A stretch of 64,000 nt of DNA from assembly GCF_029522115.1 (NCBI RefSeq), contig NZ_JAKWFK010000004.1:434001-498000 (forward strand), given 5' to 3'. This DNA is from Trinickia sp. Y13 (GTDB lineage: Bacteria > Pseudomonadota > Gammaproteobacteria > Burkholderiales > Burkholderiaceae). The position numbers and the translations under genes were made by a program. The notes below the pieces were generated by a model. It made no database searches. It had not been told where the DNA came from and was given only the letters and a program-made list of their open reading frames with translations. Below are positions 27,443 to 37,311 of the stretch, one piece after another. Each line of letters begins with the position of its first letter. Position 1 is the first letter of the stretch.

Positions 27443-28879
27443 ATGAATATCACTTACGACGCACTTCATCTTTTCATCGATGGCGAATGGATCGCCGCAA
27501 GCGAACGCGAAACGGCGCCCGTGATCAACCCCGCCACCCAGGTTGAGATCGGCCGCGTCCCGCTCGCGACGGCAGCCGATCTGGATCATGCTCTGCAGGT
27601 CGCCGCACAAGCGTTCGAAGTCTGGCGCAACACCGTGCCAGTTGAACGCGCCCGGATTCTCAAGCGCGGAGCAAATCTGATGCGCGAGCGCGCCGAGCAC
27701 ATCGCTACCGTGATGACGCTCGAGGAAGGCAAACCGCTGGCGGAAAGTCGCGACGAAGTCATGCGTGCCGCCGAATACTTCGAATGGTTCGCCGAAGAGG
27801 CGCGTCGCATCGACGGCCGTGTGGTGCCATCCAACCGTCCGGGTGTGCAACAGCTCGTGAAGAAACAGGCGATCGGGCCGGTAGCCGCTTTCACGCCGTG
27901 GAATTTCCCTGCGATCACTCCGGCGCGCAAGCTCTCCGCCGCGCTCGCAGCTGGGTGCAGCATTATCATCAAACCCGGGGAGGAAAGCCCCGCAACGGCG
28001 CTCGCGCTGGCACGTGCACTGGACGACGCCGGCTTGCCCAAGGGCGTGCTTCAAGTCGTATTCGGCGTGCCCGATCAAGTTTCGAAGCAACTGATCGCGT
28101 CCCCAGTAATCCGGAAGGTAACCTTCACGGGCTCCGTGCCGATCGGTCGTCTGCTGTCGGCACGCGCAGCCGAAGGCGTCAAGCCGATCACACTGGAACT
28201 CGGTGGCCACGGGCCCGTCCTCGTATTCAACGATGCGGATGTCGAAAAAGCTGCCGTCGAAGGCGCAGCCAATCGCTTCCGCGGTACCGGCCAGATCTGC
28301 ATCTCGTCTACGCGTTTCCTGATCCAGCGCGACGTTTATGACGAGTTCGTCAGGCACTTCGTACGCGCTGCGAAGGCGCTTAAGGTCGGAGATGGCATGG
28401 ACCCGGACACGCAGGTTGGGCCGCTAGCAAATCCGCGCCAGCTCGCAAAGATGGAGGAACTCGTCGCGGATGCCGTGGGGCGCGGCGCAAAGGTCCTCGC
28501 CGGTGGCAAGCGCATCGAGGGCGAAGGTTATTTCTTCGAGCCTACTGTCCTCGCGGACGTTCCGTTGGATGCGCGTGTGATGCACGAAGAACCGTTTGGC
28601 CCGATCGCGGTGGTGATGCGCTTCGACGCTCTCGCCGATGGACTTGCCGAAGCGAACCGGTTGCCATACGGGCTCTCCGCCTATGCGTTCACGAGTAGCG
28701 CACGTACGGCGATCGACGTAGCGAACGGTCTAGAGGCCGGCATGATCGGCATCAACCAGTACCGAATCGTTTCAACTGAACTGCCGTTTGGCGGCATGAA
28801 GGAAAGCGGTCACGGTTCGGAAGGTGGCGCCGAGGGCATCGAGCACTACCTCACGCACAAGTTCATCAGCCAAGCTTGA
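27443..28879 (+). CDS. NAD(P)-dependent aldehyde dehydrogenase, succinate-semialdehyde-dehydrogenase type
   Basis: This 478-aa aldehyde dehydrogenase has all catalytic residues: N154 in TPWNFPA, K177 in KPGEESP, E252 in LELGGHGP and the nucleophile C286 in GTGQICISST. The sequence is closest in style to GabD/SSADH-type enzymes. It starts a three-gene operon with a CMD-like protein (12 bp gap) and a quinone oxidoreductase. The context suggests oxidation of a small aldehyde rather than GABA catabolism, since no transaminase or permease is nearby. Physiological substrate unknown. Confidence 0.92.
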   Translation: MNITYDALHLFIDGEWIAASERETAPVINPATQVEIGRVPLATAADLDHALQVAAQAFEVWRNTVPVERARILKRGANLMRERAEHIATVMTLEEGKPLAESRDEVMRAAEYFEWFAEEARRIDGRVVPSNRPGVQQLVKKQAIGPVAAFTPWNFPAITPARKLSAALAAGCSIIIKPGEESPATALALARALDDAGLPKGVLQVVFGVPDQVSKQLIASPVIRKVTFTGSVPIGRLLSARAAEGVKPITLELGGHGPVLVFNDADVEKAAVEGAANRFRGTGQICISSTRFLIQRDVYDEFVRHFVRAAKALKVGDGMDPDTQVGPLANPRQLAKMEELVADAVGRGAKVLAGGKRIEGEGYFFEPTVLADVPLDARVMHEEPFGPIAVVMRFDALADGLAEANRLPYGLSAYAFTSSARTAIDVANGLEAGMIGINQYRIVSTELPFGGMKESGHGSEGGAEGIEHYLTHKFISQA

Positions 28880-28891
28880 AGGAGCATCGCC

Positions 28892-29269
28892 ATGTCTCAC
28901 GCAGATTTCGGCAGCCCGCGCGAAGCCGCGCGCGCTTTCACGCCCAAGCTTTCGGCATTCGTCGACGACACGCTGTATCCGCGTATCTGGAACGACCCGA
29001 CGCTTTCGCCGCGCGACCGCAGCCTCGTAACCGTCGCCGCGTTGATTGTGGGGGGGCACCTCGACGAGTTGCCGTCGCACCTGCGCCGTGCGGTGACGAA
29101 CGGTGTAACGCGTGAAGAGCTCTCCGCAACAATCACACATCTCGCGTTCTATGCGGGGTTTCCCGCGGCCATCTCGGCATCGGCTGCGGCGCAGGCAACC
29201 CTTGGCGCGCAAGTGCCATCCGAAGATCACGCCAGCAATTCGTCTACGACGCAGGAAGATTTGAAATGA
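28892..29269 (+). CDS. Carboxymuconolactone decarboxylase-family protein
   Basis: This 125-aa helical protein has the CMD/AhpD fold (RDRSLVTVAALIVGGHLDEL, then the C-terminal ITHLAFYAGFPAA). It lacks the CxxC redox pair of AhpD and retains the histidine of the CMD subgroup, so a peroxidase role is unlikely. Its last codons overlap the ATG of the quinone oxidoreductase gene (ATGA at 29266-29269). In similar operons such proteins accompany aldehyde and quinone enzymes, but the reaction is unknown. Confidence 0.88.
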   Translation: MSHADFGSPREAARAFTPKLSAFVDDTLYPRIWNDPTLSPRDRSLVTVAALIVGGHLDELPSHLRRAVTNGVTREELSATITHLAFYAGFPAAISASAAAQATLGAQVPSEDHASNSSTTQEDLK

Positions 29270-30261
29270 AAGCCATCACATTCAGGGAATTCGGCGAGGC
29301 CGAGGTTCTTCAGCTCGCCGAGGTTCAGGCACCCGAGGTCCGTCCCAACGATCTACTGGTGCGGGTCCATGCCGCAGGCGTGAATCGCGCAGATCTTACA
29401 CACCGGCGAGGAGGATATGGCCGGCCGAACTTCGGCGACTCGACAATCATGGGGCTCGAAATCGCAGGCGAAGTGATTGAGACCGGCAGTGCCGTGCAGG
29501 GTTACAAGGTCGGTGATCGTGTGATGGGCGTAGTCGGCGGCGGGGCCTATGCAGAACAGGCGCGCATCGACTGGAGGATGGCGATGCCCATTCCAGTCAC
29601 GCTCGACTATGTTTACGCAGCTGCAATACCGGAAGTCTTCGTGACTGCGCACGAAGCGCTGTTGCATCTCGGCCGCTTGCAGCGCGGCAATTCGGTGCTT
29701 ATTCACGCTGCGGCGGGCGGGGTGGGCTCCGCAGCTGTGCAACTGGCTTACGCGACCGGTGCGACTATTTTCGCGACCGCCGAAGCTTCGAAGCTGGAAC
29801 GCGTCGTTCAGCTGGGTGCGGACCATGCGATCGACTATAAGGCGCTGGATTTCGCCGAAGTCGTCGCGAACAAGACGAACAAACGAGGCGTGGATGTTGT
29901 TATCGACTTCGTGGGCGCGCCATATTTTTCTCGGAACGTCGCGTCGTTGGCAAACGGAGGCCGGCTCGTGCAGGTGGGTATCCTGGCCGGAGGCGGTGAA
30001 GTGAGCGTTGGTCTAGAACAGATCCTGTACCGTCATCTGCAGATCATCGGCACGGTGATGAAATCGCGCGATCAGCACGAGAAACACGCGATGGTTCGGC
30101 GATTTCGCGAACATTGGCTGGAACGCTTTGCAGGTGGTGCGAGCCTGGAACCGGTCGTCGACAGCGTATTTCCGCTGCACAATGCCGCAGCTGCTCATCG
30201 ACGTTTGGAGTCGGCTGTAAACGTAGGAAAGATCATCCTAACGATGAACGAAAACACCTAA
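29266..30261 (+). CDS. Zinc-free MDR-family NADPH:quinone oxidoreductase
   Basis: This 331-aa enzyme is in the quinone oxidoreductase branch of the medium-chain dehydrogenase family. It has a GroES-like N-terminal half (VHAAGVNRADLTHRRG) and a nucleotide motif AAAGGVGSAAVQLA. The zinc-binding cysteines of alcohol dehydrogenases are absent. It probably reduces quinones or activated alkenes with NADPH. It is the last gene of the aldehyde dehydrogenase operon and overlaps the gene before it by 4 bp. Confidence 0.92.
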   Translation: MKAITFREFGEAEVLQLAEVQAPEVRPNDLLVRVHAAGVNRADLTHRRGGYGRPNFGDSTIMGLEIAGEVIETGSAVQGYKVGDRVMGVVGGGAYAEQARIDWRMAMPIPVTLDYVYAAAIPEVFVTAHEALLHLGRLQRGNSVLIHAAAGGVGSAAVQLAYATGATIFATAEASKLERVVQLGADHAIDYKALDFAEVVANKTNKRGVDVVIDFVGAPYFSRNVASLANGGRLVQVGILAGGGEVSVGLEQILYRHLQIIGTVMKSRDQHEKHAMVRRFREHWLERFAGGASLEPVVDSVFPLHNAAAAHRRLESAVNVGKIILTMNENT

Positions 30262-30323
30262 CGAGACGCTCCTTCTCGTCGCATGCCTATGCATGGACGG
30301 ACTCGGGAGTGAGGTGGGGAATA

Positions 30324-30407
30324 GCGGTCACTCGGGCGAATTGCGCGAGTGACCGCCGCATATGGACGACTCCGGGTCGACGACGAACGCACCAGACCGA
30401 CCCGGAG
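30324..30407. repeat. Two tandem perfect hairpins in the gap after the quinone oxidoreductase
   Basis: GCGGTCACTCG (30324-30334) pairs perfectly with CGAGTGACCGC (30346-30356). CTCCGGGTCG (30370-30379) pairs perfectly with CGACCCGGAG (30398-30407). The two stems of 11 and 10 bp lie 13 bp apart and neither is followed by a T-run. They may act as a rho-independent-like barrier or RNA stabiliser. Nothing else was recognised between 30262 and 30699. Confidence 0.7.
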
Positions 30408-30699
30408 CCGTCATCCGAGCCGCTACGCCGAAAACGGCCCGCTTTCAGTCCAACGGCCATTGGCCACCGCAAGATCCCATACCGTGTGTTGATCGCCACA
30501 AGCGGTCGAACCTCCCTCGGCCATGGCACGTCGGCATTAGCAACGAAGGCGACATGTGACGCGCATCCAGGGCGAGACGGTCAGGCTGCAACGCACAGAC
30601 CGGAGCATTGAAGTCGGTCTGTACGTTGGCGAACATCTGAAAGACTTCGCTTCGCTTACGATCCTTTCCGACGCTTCTTCGCACCTTCCCTGGGGGGCA

Positions 30700-31764
30700 A
30701 TGATGGAAAGCACGCCGAGCACGGCTCAACAGGAGTCTGGCGATGACAACACGCGCCCGAGTGAGCCTTCCCCTGAACGGCTACTCCAACTGGGCATGGG
30801 GTTCTGGGCGTCCAAAGCCCTCTTGTCCGCCGTCGAACTCCGTGTGTTCTCGCGCCTCGCGACCCGTCCGCACACAGCAGCGGAGCTTGCTGACGGAATC
30901 GGACTCCATCCGAGATCAGCCCTAGATTTTCTCGACGCGCTGGTCGCGTTGAATCTGCTGGAACGCGACGACGGGACATACCGCAATACCCCGGACGCCG
31001 ACCTTTTCCTGGACACGGCCAAGCCCAGCTACGTGGGTGGATTGCTGGAAATGGCCAATGCGCGCCTATACCCGTTCTGGGGTTCCTTGACGGAAGCCCT
31101 TCGCACGGGGCAGCCACAGAACGAAGCAAAAGGAGGTGGCAATCCGTTCGACGCGATGTATCGCGACGAACACCGACTACGGGGCTTCCTGCGGGCGATG
31201 AGCGGGGTCAGCCTAGGCACGGCCAAAGTGATTGCGCAACGATTCCCCTGGCAAAACTACAAGACCTTCATTGACATCGGCGCGGCCCAAGGCGCCTTAC
31301 CTGTACAGGTCGCGCTCGCCCATCCCCACCTGCGCGGTGGCGGCTTCGATCTGCCGGTGGTAGGCCCCGTGTTTGACGAGTACGTAAAGTCGCAAAACCT
31401 TCAGGAACGGCTACATTTCCATCCAGGCGACTTCTTCAAAGATCCTTGCCCGACGGCCGATGTGCTCGTGATGGGTCACATCCTTCACGATTGGGACCTC
31501 AAGCAGAAGCTCGAACTCCTCGCGAAATGCTTCGCGGCGCTGCCTCCCGGAGGTTGCCTGATCGTCTACGACGCGATAATCGACGACGACCGAAAGCGCA
31601 ATGCATTCGGATTGCTTATGAGCTTGAACATGCTCATCGAGACGCCTGGCGGTTTCGACTATACCGGGGCCCAGTGTCGCGAATGGATGCAGCAAGTCGG
31701 CTTCAAACAAGTACGCGTCGAACCTCTAACGGGCACGGATTCAATGGTGATCGGAACCAAGTAG
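30700..31764 (+). CDS. SAM-dependent O-methyltransferase (COMT/acetylserotonin type)
   Basis: This protein of about 354 aa has an N-terminal winged-helix dimerisation domain ([13 protein letters not shown], then [21 protein letters not shown]) and a C-terminal class I methyltransferase domain with the SAM loop [11 protein letters not shown] and the catalytic-site tract [11 protein letters not shown] codons at 30700 and 30703 follow a GGGGGG stretch; either could be the start, and the frame continues upstream without good support. Homologues methylate hydroxyl groups of small aromatics, but the substrate here is open. It converges on sorB. Confidence 0.9.
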   Translation: MMESTPSTAQQESGDDNTRPSEPSPERLLQLGMGFWASKALLSAVELRVFSRLATRPHTAAELADGIGLHPRSALDFLDALVALNLLERDDGTYRNTPDADLFLDTAKPSYVGGLLEMANARLYPFWGSLTEALRTGQPQNEAKGGGNPFDAMYRDEHRLRGFLRAMSGVSLGTAKVIAQRFPWQNYKTFIDIGAAQGALPVQVALAHPHLRGGGFDLPVVGPVFDEYVKSQNLQERLHFHPGDFFKDPCPTADVLVMGHILHDWDLKQKLELLAKCFAALPPGGCLIVYDAIIDDDRKRNAFGLLMSLNMLIETPGGFDYTGAQCREWMQQVGFKQVRVEPLTGTDSMVIGTK

Positions 31765-31840
31765 AAACTCGCCGGGAGATCCGCAAGGCATTTTCAGGTG
31801 CGGAAATCGTAAACAGCGCTTACGGTGAAACTGTCACGCG

Positions 31841-32173
31841 TCAGGGTCTACCATTGAACGTCACCAGATAACGGGCGATATCTTCAACACTTTCGGGGGG
31901 AAGCGGCGCGCCGTAGACCGCCCGCATCTTGGTCACTTCGGCTTTCCAGTCGACAAACGTCAGCGGTGGTTGGCGGATCACCATACCCGCGGAGTGACAC
32001 ATCAGGCAATGCTGGTTCGCGAGGTCCGATCCGGGCCCTTGCGGGAAAGCGTTTCCCGCGGGCAGCGAAACCTGCACGGTGTCTTGCGCAACGCTCGCTG
32101 GCGATTTGGCTGCTACCACGCCCGTCGCAACGGCACCTGCGAAAGAGAGGGTGACCCACGCCCATGCTCTCAT
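31841..32173 (-). CDS. sorB: Cytochrome c subunit of sulfite dehydrogenase
   Basis: This 110-aa secreted monohaem cytochrome c receives electrons from the sulfite-oxidising subunit. A signal peptide covers about residues 1-24. The haem motif is C56-x-x-C59-H60 (CLMCHS), with a probable methionine ligand (M64 or M83). The ATG at 32173 has GAGGAG seven bases upstream, and this site overlaps the end of sorA. The length is close to SorB of Starkeya. It is translationally linked to sorA. Confidence 0.88.
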   Translation of the reverse strand: MRAWAWVTLSFAGAVATGVVAAKSPASVAQDTVQVSLPAGNAFPQGPGSDLANQHCLMCHSAGMVIRQPPLTFVDWKAEVTKMRAVYGAPLPPESVEDIARYLVTFNGRP

Positions 32174-32183
32174 GATCCGCTCC

Positions 32184-33416
32184 TCACGCCGCAACGACGG
32201 TCATCGATTCAATCACATTACGCATGTAGCCACCGGGATTCCAGTTTGGATTGTCCGGCTGCTGAACACCGTTATCGTTGACAGCCTTTACCTTCAGCAC
32301 GAGTTGCCCCGCATGCCGCGGAAGGAACGACGCTTCCCAGCGACGAAAGCTGTATTTCCCATAATTCGGACCAAGCTTCGCGGGCGCCCATGTCATCCCG
32401 TTGTCTACCGAGAAATGTACCTGCCGAACGCCTGCGTCGCCCCCGAACGCAATACCGCGTATAGCCTGCGGCCTGCCGACATCCACGACAGCGCCGTCGC
32501 TCAGGTTCGTGATGAATGAGCGTGGCACCATCCGGTTGATCGGGACGGTCTTGACTCCGCTTTGGCCCGGTGACACGTTCGCATGAGGCGTGTCGGGAAT
32601 CTGATACGCCTTGGCCATCCAGAAGTTGGTGTCCGGCGTGTCGATGACCTCGATGTCGTCGAGCATCTTCACCCAATAAGTCGAATACCACCCGGGCACG
32701 ACCAATCGTAGGGGGAATCCGTTTAGAAGCGGCAACGGCTTGCCGTTCATTGCGAATGCCACCATTACTTCGCCATCGCGCGCGTGATCGACGCTCAGTG
32801 TTTTGACGAAGTCGGGGGTCGCCGCAATCACGCCTGCATCGGCCCCATTGAAGCGGACCTGAACCGCGCCCGCCTTCACGCCCGCGCGGTCCAGAATGTC
32901 CTTGAGGCGCACGCCCGTCCAGCGGGCGTTGCCCATCGCGCCATTGCCCCACTCGCCGCCTGCAACGCGGGGATTGAAAAAGCCGCGCGAGTTCCCCGCG
33001 CACTGGTTGACGGCGACGACCTCGACTCGCTCGAACTCCCTGGACAGCTCTGCAAGTCCGAGTACGACTTCGCGCTGCACCGCCCCATGAATCTTGACCC
33101 GGAAGCTGCGCGCGTCGACTCGCATCGGTACGTCGGCCACGTGCCAGCGCACGAAAAACCGATCGTTGGGCGTGAAAACGCCCTGATCGAAAACAGAGAA
33201 TGGTGTCTCCAGCAACGGCGGTCGACTGCGGACCAGCAGCATCTCGCCTTTCTGCGGAAACGCCGTGGTCAATTCCCGCAGCCCGTTTTCAAACGGCAGC
33301 GTGATCGCATTCGCCGCTCTAGCAAAGTCTGACAGACCCCAAGTAAGGCAACCCGCGCTTGCCGCCATGAAGGATTGCAGCAACTGACGACGCCTGATGT
33401 TGTATTGGTCGATCAT
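32184..33416 (-). CDS. sorA: Periplasmic molybdopterin sulfite dehydrogenase catalytic subunit
   Basis: This 410-aa molybdoenzyme oxidises sulfite to sulfate. A Tat-type leader is visible (twin-arginine region RRRQLLQSF), followed by a sulfite-oxidase-fold Mo domain whose cofactor-binding cysteine is C139 (VNQCAGNSRG). The C-terminal dimerisation domain begins around residue 290. Family members in Starkeya and betaproteobacteria pair with a small cytochrome, as here. The start ATG at 33416 has GGAGAAAG upstream. Sulfite may come from sulfonate or organosulfur breakdown. Confidence 0.92.
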   Translation of the reverse strand: MIDQYNIRRRQLLQSFMAASAGCLTWGLSDFARAANAITLPFENGLRELTTAFPQKGEMLLVRSRPPLLETPFSVFDQGVFTPNDRFFVRWHVADVPMRVDARSFRVKIHGAVQREVVLGLAELSREFERVEVVAVNQCAGNSRGFFNPRVAGGEWGNGAMGNARWTGVRLKDILDRAGVKAGAVQVRFNGADAGVIAATPDFVKTLSVDHARDGEVMVAFAMNGKPLPLLNGFPLRLVVPGWYSTYWVKMLDDIEVIDTPDTNFWMAKAYQIPDTPHANVSPGQSGVKTVPINRMVPRSFITNLSDGAVVDVGRPQAIRGIAFGGDAGVRQVHFSVDNGMTWAPAKLGPNYGKYSFRRWEASFLPRHAGQLVLKVKAVNDNGVQQPDNPNWNPGGYMRNVIESMTVVAA

Positions 33417-33645
33417 CGCTTTCTCCGAGTCCGCGAACAGGTGGGCACTTTCGTCGCGCCAGGAAGATTCAGCCTGTACCCGAATTAAATATATGCGCCC
33501 AGACGGTGAGGCTCTACGGGGAGTTACCCGCGAGTTTTATCTTCTCGAGCCAATCCAGTTTCACCTGAAGACGCAGATTCGGCTATGCCGCCGAAGGGTA
33601 TATCGCCGACCGATCTCGCTGCACGCTATGCCGCCGCTCCAGGCC

Positions 33646-34950
33646 TCAGCTAAGCTTGTCCAGCAAGCTATACCATGCCACCCCCGCCGCGATGTAGAAA
33701 CGCTGCAGCCCGTGCAAGGGAATCGGCGTAATCGGCGATTGCGGATATGGAAATGCGTTGCCGCTACCCGCGAGCCGCGCCGCGATGTGCTGTCCAAGGC
33801 TCGTGCATAACGCAATACCCCGCCCATTGCAGCCGAGCGCCATCGTCACACCCGGCGCGGGCTCGTGAATGTGCGGCATAAAATCCCGCGTGATGGCGAT
33901 CCGCCCGGCCCAACGATATTCGTAGTCGAGTCGCCCCAATTGCGGAAACAGCAATTCCAGCGAGCGTTGAAGATGCGCAAAATCCTGTGGCCCTCGCGGT
34001 TCGGTAAAGAAGCCGCGCCCGCCCATCAACAAGCGGCCCGCCGCATCTTTACGGAAATACAGCAGCAGTCGCTGTGAGGTTGAAGCAGTTTCACCATGGG
34101 CGAGGATTGCTTGCGCATCCGCTGTTGCCAGTGGCCGAGTGGCGACGATGAAGCTGTTGGCGCTCAACACCGTCTGCGCCAATCCCGGCCACAGCGAGCC
34201 CGTGTAACCGTTGGTGGCAATCACCACTCGCTCAGCTCGGACCGCTCTGCCCGTGCTGGTGGTGGCCACCCAACGCGCGCCTTGCCGCTCGAGCTTGGCC
34301 ACCGTTGTCCGGGCATGCACGGCAGCCCCTGCCTTTTGCACGGCACGAACGAGCCCACGCACATAAGCGAGCGGCTGAATCGCGCCGGCGCGACCGTCGA
34401 GCCAGCCGCCCGCGAAGGCGTCGCTGCCCACACGGCGCGCGACAGCCGCCCGGTCGAGCAACTCGACGTGCACGCCGCGTCGTTCCCACTGCCGCGCACG
34501 CGCATGCATGGCCGGCACGCCCTTCTCCGAATACGACAATTGCAGCCAGCCGGCACGCACCGGCTGGCAGTCGATTGCATGCCGGTCAATCAAATCGAAA
34601 ACGAGATCGGCCGAGCTCGACACCGCGTCAATCAGCGGTTCAGCGCGCTCGGCGCCCAGCATGCGCACGAGATCGTCCGGATCGTGCTTGAGCGTTGGGT
34701 TGACCTGCCCGCCATTGCGGCCGGACGCACCCCAGCCGGGTTCATTGGCCTCCAGCACCGTCACCCCGGCGCCGCGATCCGTCGAGTGCAGCGCCGTAGA
34801 AAGCCCTGTGTATCCGCCGCCGATAATGAGCACGTCCGTGTCGATCGATTCCAGCAACGGCGGAACCGGCGGCGCCTCGGGCGCCGTTGCGGCCCAGAGC
34901 GACGGCGGCAATGGCTCACTCCGAGCAATATCGGTTTGCGGCATCGTCAT
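33646..34950 (-). CDS. FAD-dependent amine/amino-acid oxidase (DadA/PuuB-like)
   Basis: This 434-aa flavoprotein has the N-terminal FAD motif [17 protein letters not shown] and a second family tract GASGRNGGQ, with the C-terminal FAD contact GCNGRGIAL. It fits the D-amino-acid dehydrogenase / gamma-glutamylputrescine oxidase group (EC 1.4/1.5). The first four bases overlap the end of the ABC ATPase gene (ATGA). It is the last gene of a four-gene operon with a polar amino-acid transporter, so it probably oxidises the imported amine or amino acid. Confidence 0.9.
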   Translation of the reverse strand: MTMPQTDIARSEPLPPSLWAATAPEAPPVPPLLESIDTDVLIIGGGYTGLSTALHSTDRGAGVTVLEANEPGWGASGRNGGQVNPTLKHDPDDLVRMLGAERAEPLIDAVSSSADLVFDLIDRHAIDCQPVRAGWLQLSYSEKGVPAMHARARQWERRGVHVELLDRAAVARRVGSDAFAGGWLDGRAGAIQPLAYVRGLVRAVQKAGAAVHARTTVAKLERQGARWVATTSTGRAVRAERVVIATNGYTGSLWPGLAQTVLSANSFIVATRPLATADAQAILAHGETASTSQRLLLYFRKDAAGRLLMGGRGFFTEPRGPQDFAHLQRSLELLFPQLGRLDYEYRWAGRIAITRDFMPHIHEPAPGVTMALGCNGRGIALCTSLGQHIAARLAGSGNAFPYPQSPITPIPLHGLQRFYIAAGVAWYSLLDKLS

Positions 34951-35708
34951 AGGGCCGTATCTCGCGTTGTCGCCTCATCGGGTTTGTGCAACACGCGGCG
35001 CAGGAAATCCTGTGTACGCGGGTGACTTGGAGCACCCAGCACCTCCACCGCCTGCCCTTGTTCGGCGATGGTGCCGCTATGCAGGAAGCAGACGCGGTCG
35101 GCCACCTCGCGCGCAAAGCCCATCTCATGCGTCACCACGATCATGGTCATGCCTTCGCGAGCCAGCCTGCGCATTACTTCCAGCACATCGCCTACGAGCT
35201 CCGGATCCAGCGCGGAGGTAGGCTCGTCGAACAGCATCGCCTCCGGTTCCATCGCTAGGGCGCGTGCAATGGCTACGCGTTGCTGCTGGCCGCCGGAGAG
35301 TTGATTGGGATAAGCCTGTGCTTTCGCGACGAGGCCCACTTTGTCGAGCAGCGCCATCGCCTTGGTCCGCGCAGCGTCCGGACGCTCGCCCTTCACATAG
35401 ACTGGGCCTTCCATCACGTTCTCGAGCACCGTGCGGTGAGGGAACAGATTGAACCGCTGGAACACCATGCCCATACGGCTTCGCAGCGCGTGGATTGCCT
35501 TGCTCGTGCGGTCAACGCGTTCGCCGAAAGCAACGATTTCGCCGCCGTCGTATGACTCCAGCCCATTAATGCACCGCAGGACAGTCGACTTGCCGGAGCC
35601 TGACGGGCCAATCAGGCACACCACCTCGCCTTTGGCCACCTCGAGGCTCACACCGCGCAGCACGTGGTGGTCGCCGAAACGTTTCTGCAACTCGCGGATC
35701 TCGATCAT
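34947..35708 (-). CDS. Polar amino-acid ABC transporter ATP-binding protein
   Basis: This 253-aa ATPase of the GlnQ/HisP class has Walker A GPSGSGKS, signature LSGGQQQR and Walker [14 protein letters not shown], then [12 protein letters not shown]. It overlaps the permease gene before it (35705-35708) and the oxidase gene after it (34947-34950), so the three are tightly coupled. It powers import of an amino acid or amine. Confidence 0.94.
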   Translation of the reverse strand: MIEIRELQKRFGDHHVLRGVSLEVAKGEVVCLIGPSGSGKSTVLRCINGLESYDGGEIVAFGERVDRTSKAIHALRSRMGMVFQRFNLFPHRTVLENVMEGPVYVKGERPDAARTKAMALLDKVGLVAKAQAYPNQLSGGQQQRVAIARALAMEPEAMLFDEPTSALDPELVGDVLEVMRRLAREGMTMIVVTHEMGFAREVADRVCFLHSGTIAEQGQAVEVLGAPSHPRTQDFLRRVLHKPDEATTRDTAL

Positions 35709-36376
35709 GCCTTGCTCCTCCCTGCCCCCATACGCCGCTCCAGCCGGCGCAGGCCATAGACCAGCGGCAAGCTCATCAGCAGGTAGAGCAGCGCAACCAA
35801 CGTATACACGGTCATGTTTTGGAAAGTGGACGACGCGATCAGCTGTCCCGCGCGCGTCATTTCCGCCACGGTAATGGTGGACACGAGCGACGAATCCTTG
35901 AGCATCATCACGAGCGTGTTGCCGTAAGGGGGCAACGCGATACGGAAGGCCTGCGGCAGGATCACCCTGCGCATGATGAGCGCGCCGCGCATGCCCATCG
36001 CTTGTGCGGCTTCACGCTGTCCCCAGTCGACGGCCTCGATACCAGCTCGGAAGTTCTCCGCCTGGTAGGCGGAATAGGCAAAGCCCAGACCGATGACGCC
36101 CGCCTGCAACGCAGTCAGCTGAATCCCGATGTCGGGCAGTACGAAATAAATGTAGAAAAGCTGCACGATGATCGGCAGCCCGCGGATGACGTTGACGATG
36201 CTCGCGCCTGTAGCCGACAACACACGCACAGGCGATAGTCGGATCAATGCCAGGGCGAGGCCGATCACGCTGCTCAGCAGGAACGACAACACGGTCACCT
36301 GCACCGTAACCACCGCTCCCTTCAGCAGAATCGGCAGGAATGCTTGCGCTTGCTGGAGGAACGCAACTGGGCTCAT
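35705..36376 (-). CDS. Polar amino-acid ABC transporter permease
   Basis: This 223-aa HisM/GlnP-type permease has a hydrophobic first helix ([20 protein letters not shown]), the [13 protein letters not shown] segment and a conserved cytoplasmic EAA loop ([13 protein letters not shown]). Only one permease gene is present, so it likely forms a homodimer. It is 6 bp downstream of the binding-protein gene. Confidence 0.94.
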   Translation of the reverse strand: MSPVAFLQQAQAFLPILLKGAVVTVQVTVLSFLLSSVIGLALALIRLSPVRVLSATGASIVNVIRGLPIIVQLFYIYFVLPDIGIQLTALQAGVIGLGFAYSAYQAENFRAGIEAVDWGQREAAQAMGMRGALIMRRVILPQAFRIALPPYGNTLVMMLKDSSLVSTITVAEMTRAGQLIASSTFQNMTVYTLVALLYLLMSLPLVYGLRRLERRMGAGRSKA

Positions 36377-36382
36377 GACGAA

Positions 36383-37147
36383 TCACATGCCCCACTTCTG
36401 ATCGATCGCCGCCAGCGTGCCGTCAGCTTTGATCTTGACAATGGCCTTGTTGATCCGTTGAAGGAGCTCGGCATCGCCTTTGCGCACTACGAGGCATACG
36501 TCGCCCACGTTCACGGGCTTGTAGCTGGAAACGAGCTTCACGCCGTGCAATGCATTCTGCCGGATCTGATAAGCGACGATCGGTTGATCCCCGAGACCCG
36601 CCTTGATCCGGCCGAGCGCTAGATCGCGCGTCATGTCGGCGATAGAGTCGTAGCTGCGCACTTCTTTGAAGATGCCCTTCTTGCTGAGCATGTCGAGAAA
36701 CACCGTGCCGACCTGCGCACCCACCACTTCACCCTTGAGGTCATCGAGCGAGGTGTAGGCCTTGTTGTCGTCGGCGCGCACGAGCAAGCCTTCCCCATAG
36801 GAGTAAACCGGCTCCGAAAAGTCAACCACTTGAGCGCGTGCCGGTGTCTTCAGCATGGCCGCCGAGATGATGTCGATCTTGTTAGACGTGAGCGACGGAA
36901 TCAGGGCCGAAAACACCGTTTGCTGCACGTTCACGTTGAAGCCTCCCGCCTTGCCTACGGCATTGACGGTGTCGACCATCATTCCCTGGATCGAATTGCT
37001 CTTTACGTCGAGGAACGTGAACGGCACGCCGGTCGCAGTGGCACCCACGTTATACGTGGGCGTGCCACCTTGCGCCCATCCAACGATCGCGTTGCCGAGC
37101 AGGCACAGGACCAATGCAGCGCGGCGCGAAAAAGAGACGAGGGACAT
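36383..37147 (-). CDS. Periplasmic amino-acid-type substrate-binding protein
   Basis: This 254-aa protein has a signal peptide (about residues 1-25, AALVLCLLGNAIVGWAQ) and the family-3 solute-binding fold. The mature chain shows GVPFTFLDVKSNSIQGMMVD and VDFSEPVYSYGEGLLVR, both typical of amino-acid-binding proteins. It is the first gene of the operon that ends with the FAD oxidase. The divergent IclR regulator gene begins about 160 bp upstream. Confidence 0.92.
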   Translation of the reverse strand: MSLVSFSRRAALVLCLLGNAIVGWAQGGTPTYNVGATATGVPFTFLDVKSNSIQGMMVDTVNAVGKAGGFNVNVQQTVFSALIPSLTSNKIDIISAAMLKTPARAQVVDFSEPVYSYGEGLLVRADDNKAYTSLDDLKGEVVGAQVGTVFLDMLSKKGIFKEVRSYDSIADMTRDLALGRIKAGLGDQPIVAYQIRQNALHGVKLVSSYKPVNVGDVCLVVRKGDAELLQRINKAIVKIKADGTLAAIDQKWGM

Positions 37148-37247
37148 CCGACACCTCCTGGCAAAAAGAAGAGTTACACAGCGAGATCCGATAATCGATG
37201 TTACAAAATCGCTAGACCATCATGGAAAACCATATATCGACGCATGA

Positions 37248-37264
37248 GAATCGATATGCGATTC
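37248..37264. promoter_or_regulatory. Candidate IclR operator palindrome
   Basis: GAATCG-ATATG-CGATTC is a perfect 6-5-6 palindrome in the divergent region between the amine-transport operon and the IclR gene, 47 bp before the preferred IclR start. IclR proteins often bind such palindromes in their own promoter region, so autoregulation and control of the operon are plausible. Binding is not shown. Confidence 0.5.
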
Positions 37265-37311
37265 TACAATCACCCCCAAACCGAAACGATCCGAAGGTAT
37301 CGCTCCCTGCC

